64,000 nucleotides of DNA, taken from positions 5,270,001-5,334,000 of the forward strand of contig OX467082.1 in assembly GCA_950106755.1 (NCBI GenBank), in the 5' to 3' direction. The notes under the pieces were generated by a model. It saw nothing but the letters and a program-made list of their open reading frames with translations, was not told the origin of the DNA and made no database searches. The stretch's first letter is position 1, and the number at the start of each line of letters is the position of its first letter. The DNA is from Climacium dendroides (lineage: Eukaryota; Streptophyta; Bryopsida; Hypnales; Climaciaceae). Of the stretch, positions 58,501 to 64,000 are shown one piece after another. The position numbers and the translations under genes were made by a program.

Positions 58501-61154
58501 TGGTGCTATCTAGGGCTAGGTGGAAAGTAGTCATTATGTCCTTAATCTTTGTCTTGTTTAGCCTCTAATGACCCAAATGACCATTTTTTGGTTGTTGCCC
58601 TTTTTTTGAGCTACTCGTTCTCAGATTTTGATTTTTTTAATAAATAATATTTATAAAAAATAGACTACAATAAAAATTTGATGCGGTAGTTTCATCAAAT
58701 TTTGAGTTAAACTCTACCTTTTGGAATCTCTTAAAGTTGAGTGATATAGTGTAGTTCACAGCCTATGATTTTTTTTTTGTTTAGTTTGGGCATGAACTGA
58801 AAAGTCAACCAACTAATGCAATTGTTTTCCACCTCAAGAAGGGCAGATCCAAGGTGCTCAAGGAAAAAATAAGTTTGTCTATTTTTATTTTTTTACAAAC
58901 ACTACAGTTTCATTTCAATGACTACCGTATATGCATTGCAAGCTTTATCAAAAGTTGCAAAATGACTATAATATTTTGAAATTTTAAATGAGCATTCTCA
59001 TCTCTCTTGTCTTCATTTGAGAACAAGGTCATCATTTCAAAATATTGGTTGCTATATCTATTTGTGTGATATGTGAAATTGAGTTATTTCATTTTATTTT
59101 TTTACAAGGATAATAGTGAATCAATATATTTATTTATTTAATGAAGATAGATATTTTATATTTAACCTTTGAATACCCAAATCATATACAAAAATTCAAA
59201 TTAAATTGTGATGCATGATTTGCTCATTATGATAAATTGATATTTAATTGTAGAATATATCTTTATCAATTTCCATGCTTAAAATTTTATTTTTTCTGTT
59301 AGTCTCAAAATTTGAATTTTTAATGAAATTTGTACAATATGAATTTGATAAAGATATGAAATTTCATTATGAATTAATATTGTACAATATTTAATTCATA
59401 ATAAAATTTGTACAATATTTTAGATCAAATATGAGAGAGTATGTATGTTTAATTTATTTACAAAATATCTTCAAAAATTATAATTTTTCATTTAAATTTG
59501 CAATTGATATTTCACTATTTTGATAGATGAACATGCAATAATTTAATCCCTTAAAAAACTAAATTTTCAAATTTTCAAATAATTGATGATTGTCAACTTT
59601 TACCAAGCACATAAAAACTTGTTTTTTTCCACTATCTAACTACATGTATTGAAGATTTTTGTATTAGTTTTTTAATTATTATTGTATAATACAGATTTTC
59701 ATAAATTTTCTTTGTAAATTAAGTATGTTTGACCTCAAAAATTAAATTTTTTAGTGCAAAAAAAATCATTTAAAAAACAACTTGATTTTAAAGTTTAATT
59801 AAAAAAACTCAAAACATCACCATAGCTAAATTTAATTTGAAAAAAAATATTGTAAAAATTACAAATATTCAATCAACAATCAATTTTAGAAAGAATTTCA
59901 AATTTTTGTTTCAAACTTTATTAAAAAATTATTAGACAAGTCAATGTAGTGATTGATATAATAACTATATAAATTTGACCTACTCATTACACTTTACAAC
60001 TTATGTTTAAAAGTTATCAATAAAGTATTCTTCTGAATTGCATTCTATAATACATTTATACAATTTTGGGAATTTGGTCTATCCTATCTTAAGGTATTAA
60101 TTTGGTCATTAATTGGTAGAAATTACAAAACTAATCAAATTTTTACTATATAAAATATTTAAGATTTGAAAAAAGAAAATCATACATTAAACTTAATACA
60201 TTTAGGTTTCTATCTAGATATAAATTATAATAAGGATTTTCATGTTCAAACTCAAAATTGGGCTTGATTGTGAAGCCTCTACCAATAAGGTAGACCAACC
60301 TAATTTCATTCATTGTCTAATTTTGGCCCCTATTATGTTTAGAAAAACATTCAAATTTGTTCATTTTTCTAACAAATGAGTGGATTAATGCCTACAAGGG
60401 GTAATGTGTCAATCCTTTATTAGTGAATATTTAAAGCGGTTATGGGTCCACTATGGGATATTTATAACTCCAATCTATGGGCAAATGGGCAATTTTATAA
60501 ATTTAGGGCAAACTTCTTCAAAAATTCATAGAAATTATAATTTTAATCAAAAAAATCATAATTCCACTTTGACTCAATTTGTGAAACAAGTGCACACCTT
60601 AAAAAAAATATGAGTCATCTTCTTGGAGTTGGCTCCAAGATATTTATATTGTAAATCAAGGTGGTAATAGGCTTGTCTACTTTAGTATGTAGATGCTTAG
60701 TTCTTTAACCTCTAAAAAGTCTTTGCACCCAAAGTGGATGTGTCTTGGTTTAACTTGATTGTTATTTTCAAATTTTCCACTTTTTGTTTGATTTAAACTT
60801 TAAGAAAATGAAACTAATTTAGTCAAGTGGAAGCTCAAATCCAATAATTCATTAAATTTTCAGATTTACAATAATTTAAATTTACCACCAAATTTTATTA
60901 CAAAAAATTCTATAAAAAATTGTTTATTCAAATATGAAAATGATCAATATTTCATCAATTAATGTTATAAAGGCTTAATTTAGCTTGATAGTGGTGATTT
61001 GAATAAAGTTCACACCAATCATGTTTAAGTTGTAAGAAAAAAAATAATTACTTGGAAAAAAATTTCATACTAATTTTTATGTCTACTTTCAACTCTTACA
61101 ATAATTTCAAAATAATTGGATTGTTTTTGTGATAGTTATCAATTTATTAATACA
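58501..61154. other. AT-rich non-coding stretch
   Basis: No recognisable gene or repeat. Very AT-rich with runs of A and T; the open frame near 60404-60613 is unrecognised. Confidence 0.5.
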
Positions 61155-62790
61155 CTAGCGGTTGGCACTTGCTATGCTACGCATTCATCATTAGAATTTT
61201 ATAAGAATTTTTATGTATTAGATAGAATGCAGAACAAAAATTTCAATAAACCTTCAAATAAAAATGACTAAAATCTTTGTATAATTTTTTTATAAGTAAG
61301 CATATATTGAAATGTACAATAGAAATTTATTGAATGATGAATGAAACATATGCAATGATAAATAATATAAAAGATACACATACAATAGAATGCATTAGAA
61401 ATTTGACTCCATTGTTACAAAAAAATGACAATCCAAATTGAAGAATTGAAAAAAAAACTTATAAATCTCAAAAACTTTGTGAACAACTTAATTGTTGTAG
61501 AATCCAAAATCGCTTCAATTGAATAAATTTCTCAAAATCATTTGGTAGTAGCAATAGAAAATTAAAATCATGAAAGCTCAAAGCTCACAAAAGCACAAAA
61601 TCATAGAAGTGCAAAGAAGTGTAAAGCCAAAAGAAGCAATGGATTTGCTACCTCTATAATATCATCCTATGGATCCTCTTTAATATCACCTTAATTGCAA
61701 CAACTATATTATTTCTAGAATATCACTCTTTGTAAAAAGTGATATTATAGAAGTGATTGCAAACTACTACTCTATTTTTGTAATATCACATTGTGTGAAA
61801 ATATGATTTCTATGTATGCATGATTGAAATATGTTTTACAAAATATTGAAAATAATTATTTTAAAGACCTATCGAAATCATTATCATGCATTCTATTCAA
61901 ATATATCCAAATTTTATTAATATGTGATACAATGAATGCGTAGCATAGCAAGCACGAGCCCCTAGTATTAATGGTGGCATTTGTAATATTACCAAGGGAG
62001 TTATGATTTTAGTAGTGTGATTGTCATCATACTACTAAAATCATAAGTCCCTTTGTAATATCACAAATGCTACCATTAATACTAGGGGCTCATGCTTGCT
62101 ATGCTACGCATTCATTGTATCACATATTAATAAAAATTTGATATATTTGAATAGAATACATGATAATGATTTCGATAAGTCTTTAAAATAATTATTTTAA
62201 TTATCTTATAAAAATATTTCCAATCATGCATACATAGAAATCATATTTTCACACAATGTGATATTACTGAAATAGAGTAGCAGTTCATAATCACCTCTGT
62301 AATATCACTTTTTACAAAGGGTGATATTATAAAAATAATATAGTTGTTGCAATTGAGGTGATATTAAAGAGGATCAATATGGTGATATTATAAAGGTAGC
62401 AATTCCATTGCTTTTCTTGGCTTTATACTTCTTTTGCATTTCTATGATTTTGTGTTTTTGTGAGCTTTGAGCTTCTAATTTCAATTTTCTATTGCTACTA
62501 CCAAATGATTTGATAAATTTATTAGATTGAACCAATTTTGGATTTCACAACAATTAAATTGTTCACGAAGCTTTTGAGATTTACAAGTTTTTCCTTTAAA
62601 TTCTTCTATTTGGATTGCCATTGTTTATAATAATTGAGTCAAATTCCTAATGCTGTATTCATCATTGCATGTATTGCATGTAAATTTCTATTGATTATTT
62701 CAGTATATGCTTATTTATAAAAAAAGTTATATGAAAATTTTAGTAATTTTAATCTGAAGATTTATTGAAATTCTTGCTCCGCATTAATGT
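61155..62790. repeat. ~1.6 kb imperfect palindrome
   Basis: Left arm (about 61228-62010) and right arm (about 62030-62790) are inverted copies. The centre pairs 'atgattttagtagtgtgat' with 'catactactaaaatcat'. A conspicuous 'gcttgctatgctacgcattca' type motif occurs at about 61170 (+), 61940 (-) and 62090 (+). Several 'gatattataaa' and 'aatatcac' patches pair within and between arms. It looks like two copies of one AT-rich element joined head to head. No coding content. Confidence 0.75.
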
Positions 62791-62974
62791 AGACGATTTT
62801 TTATTTTAATAAGAAAAAAATTAATTAAAAAAATTTAAAAATATAAAAGCGAGCCATTTAGGCTAATGTGCAAAGTTTTAAATGAAACAAATGAAACCCA
62901 AGATATTGTAGTATAGTACACTATGAGAACCACCCATTCTTTTAATTGAAAAATTCTCTTTTTGAGTTCAAACA

Positions 62975-63116
62975 TATACAAGGGGAGTTTTTATCAAGAA
63001 GAAATGAAATGGAGCTTCGAATTTCAATTGAACCATTCCTACCTCCTAAATGGCAAACTCCATTTCTGGCATTTCATTTCGTCTAGAGAAAATTCTTAAA
63101 ACTCCCTTGTAATACA
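62975..63116. repeat. small foldback (~140 bp)
   Basis: Ends 'tacaaggggagttttt' and 'aaaactcccttgta' are inverted repeats, and 'agaaatgaaatgg' inside pairs with 'catttcatttc'. MITE-like, non-coding. Confidence 0.6.
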
Positions 63117-63504
63117 TGTACAACTATACTTTTTGAAGTTAGAGTATCTATAAAAAAAATGTTTTGATAATCTATTTTATATAAATTTTAGAAAACTAGT
63201 GTATAACAAAAATATTACATTGAAACTTGAATTTGATTCAAATGGCTAAATTGAGATCCAAAATGAAGCTTGACCTCATGAAAAAGGTACTAAGTTTAAA
63301 GGTTAATGAAAAGTATGATTAACCTTTGAATGGCTCTTGGGATCCCCCTATACAACCTCTATTTAGCCTTATAATTCTTCAATTGTGGTGTACTACATGA
63401 ATTGTGATATATTGTTATTTACATACTACCATGGTCATTAATTCACTTTGTATTGAACAATATTTGGTCAATGTTTTTCTAGTAATGATTTTTATTATGT
63501 GGAA

Positions 63505-63595
63505 TTATGATATTTAATAAGAAATTTTTATATTAAATAAGAAATTAAGATATTAAATAAGAAATTTAATATCAAAATTTAATATCAAAACTTGA
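63505..63595. repeat. AT-rich tandem repeat
   Basis: Four to five copies of 'atattaaataagaaat' variants, ending in a reversed 'aatttaatatcaaaa' pair. Remaining DNA to the window end (63.6-64.0 kb) is AT-rich and shows no gene. Confidence 0.6.
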
Positions 63596-64000
63596 AAATG
63601 ATTTTTATTATGTTTTTCTACTAAATGTAAAAAAATCATTTTCAAATTTTGTATTAAATTTCTTATTAGGGTGATTATATGAAATAATTGTTGATTTTGT
63701 TACATTTAGTCTAGTATTTGAAGAAGAGTGAACTTTTGGAAAATTAGATAAACAAAATGAAAATATGTAAACTTTGTAAACCATTAAAAAAATCTCCAAA
63801 AGTTTTTAAATAAATTCATGACAAATAAAAAAAATCTCCAATAGTTATAGAAAAAACAAGTATTGAAAATCCTGAAAAAATACTTATTTATATTTATAGT
63901 TTTAGGAAATAACAATGCAATTTTTAAAATAAAATAAAATAAAAAATAATTAGGCCATTTATTTCCAACTTAATGGAACATCTAGTCAACTAACTCCATT

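Overview
The window looks like nuclear DNA of a land plant, most likely a non-seed plant such as a moss. It is strongly AT-rich, has GT-AG introns, and carries plant-type LINE, CACTA, Mutator-like and piggyBac-like relics. It also holds one TIR-NBS-LRR immune receptor whose TIR wording (FLSHAGKQ, SKWPMLEL) resembles bryophyte rather than angiosperm TNLs. The lineage is inferred from family resemblance only; no organellar, bacterial or phage signature was seen.

Layout. 1-4.2 kb: minus-strand multi-exon gene relic with a ParB-like DGNHR motif; its first intron holds nine copies of a ~115 bp unit built on an 18 bp palindrome. 4.7-8.15 kb: decayed SWIM-type (Mutator-like) transposase. 9.4-10.3 kb: decayed DUF7869-like gene. 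10.4-12.3 kb: direct-repeat pair and a foldback element. 12.28-15.75 kb: three TTAA-flanked elements in and around two copies of a duplicated genic segment. 16.46-20.6 kb: TNL with an unusual ZZ-zinc-finger-like C-terminus. 20.6-21.9 kb: GC-rich island without a recognised gene. 22.9-25.5 kb: piggyBac transposase relic. 25.5-30.8 kb: AT-rich, with tandem arrays and a foldback.

30.8-41.8 kb: a single minus-strand L1-type LINE relic (ORF1, endonuclease, reverse transcriptase in order) opened by a CACTA element, which carries a second CACTA inside it, and by a ~2.3 kb motif-rich block. 42-47.9 kb: small TTAA-flanked and foldback elements. 48.0-52.5 kb: plus-strand multi-exon membrane-protein gene of unknown function. 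52.3-54.56 kb: large intact AAA+ ATPase of the type common in filamentous fungi (DUF7025-like region plus AAA). 54.8-64 kb: AT-rich DNA with a 61 bp tandem array, foldbacks and a ~1.6 kb imperfect palindrome.

The TNL and AAA genes and the GC-rich first exon at 48 kb stand out from AT-rich transposon-derived surroundings, and several of these islands are edged by TTAA-flanked elements. Most transposase relics carry nonsense codons explained by C-to-T change (typically CGA to TGA), as expected from decay of methylated repeats. Only the TNL, the AAA gene and perhaps the 48-52.5 kb gene look functional. Exon boundaries are read by eye and should be treated as models.
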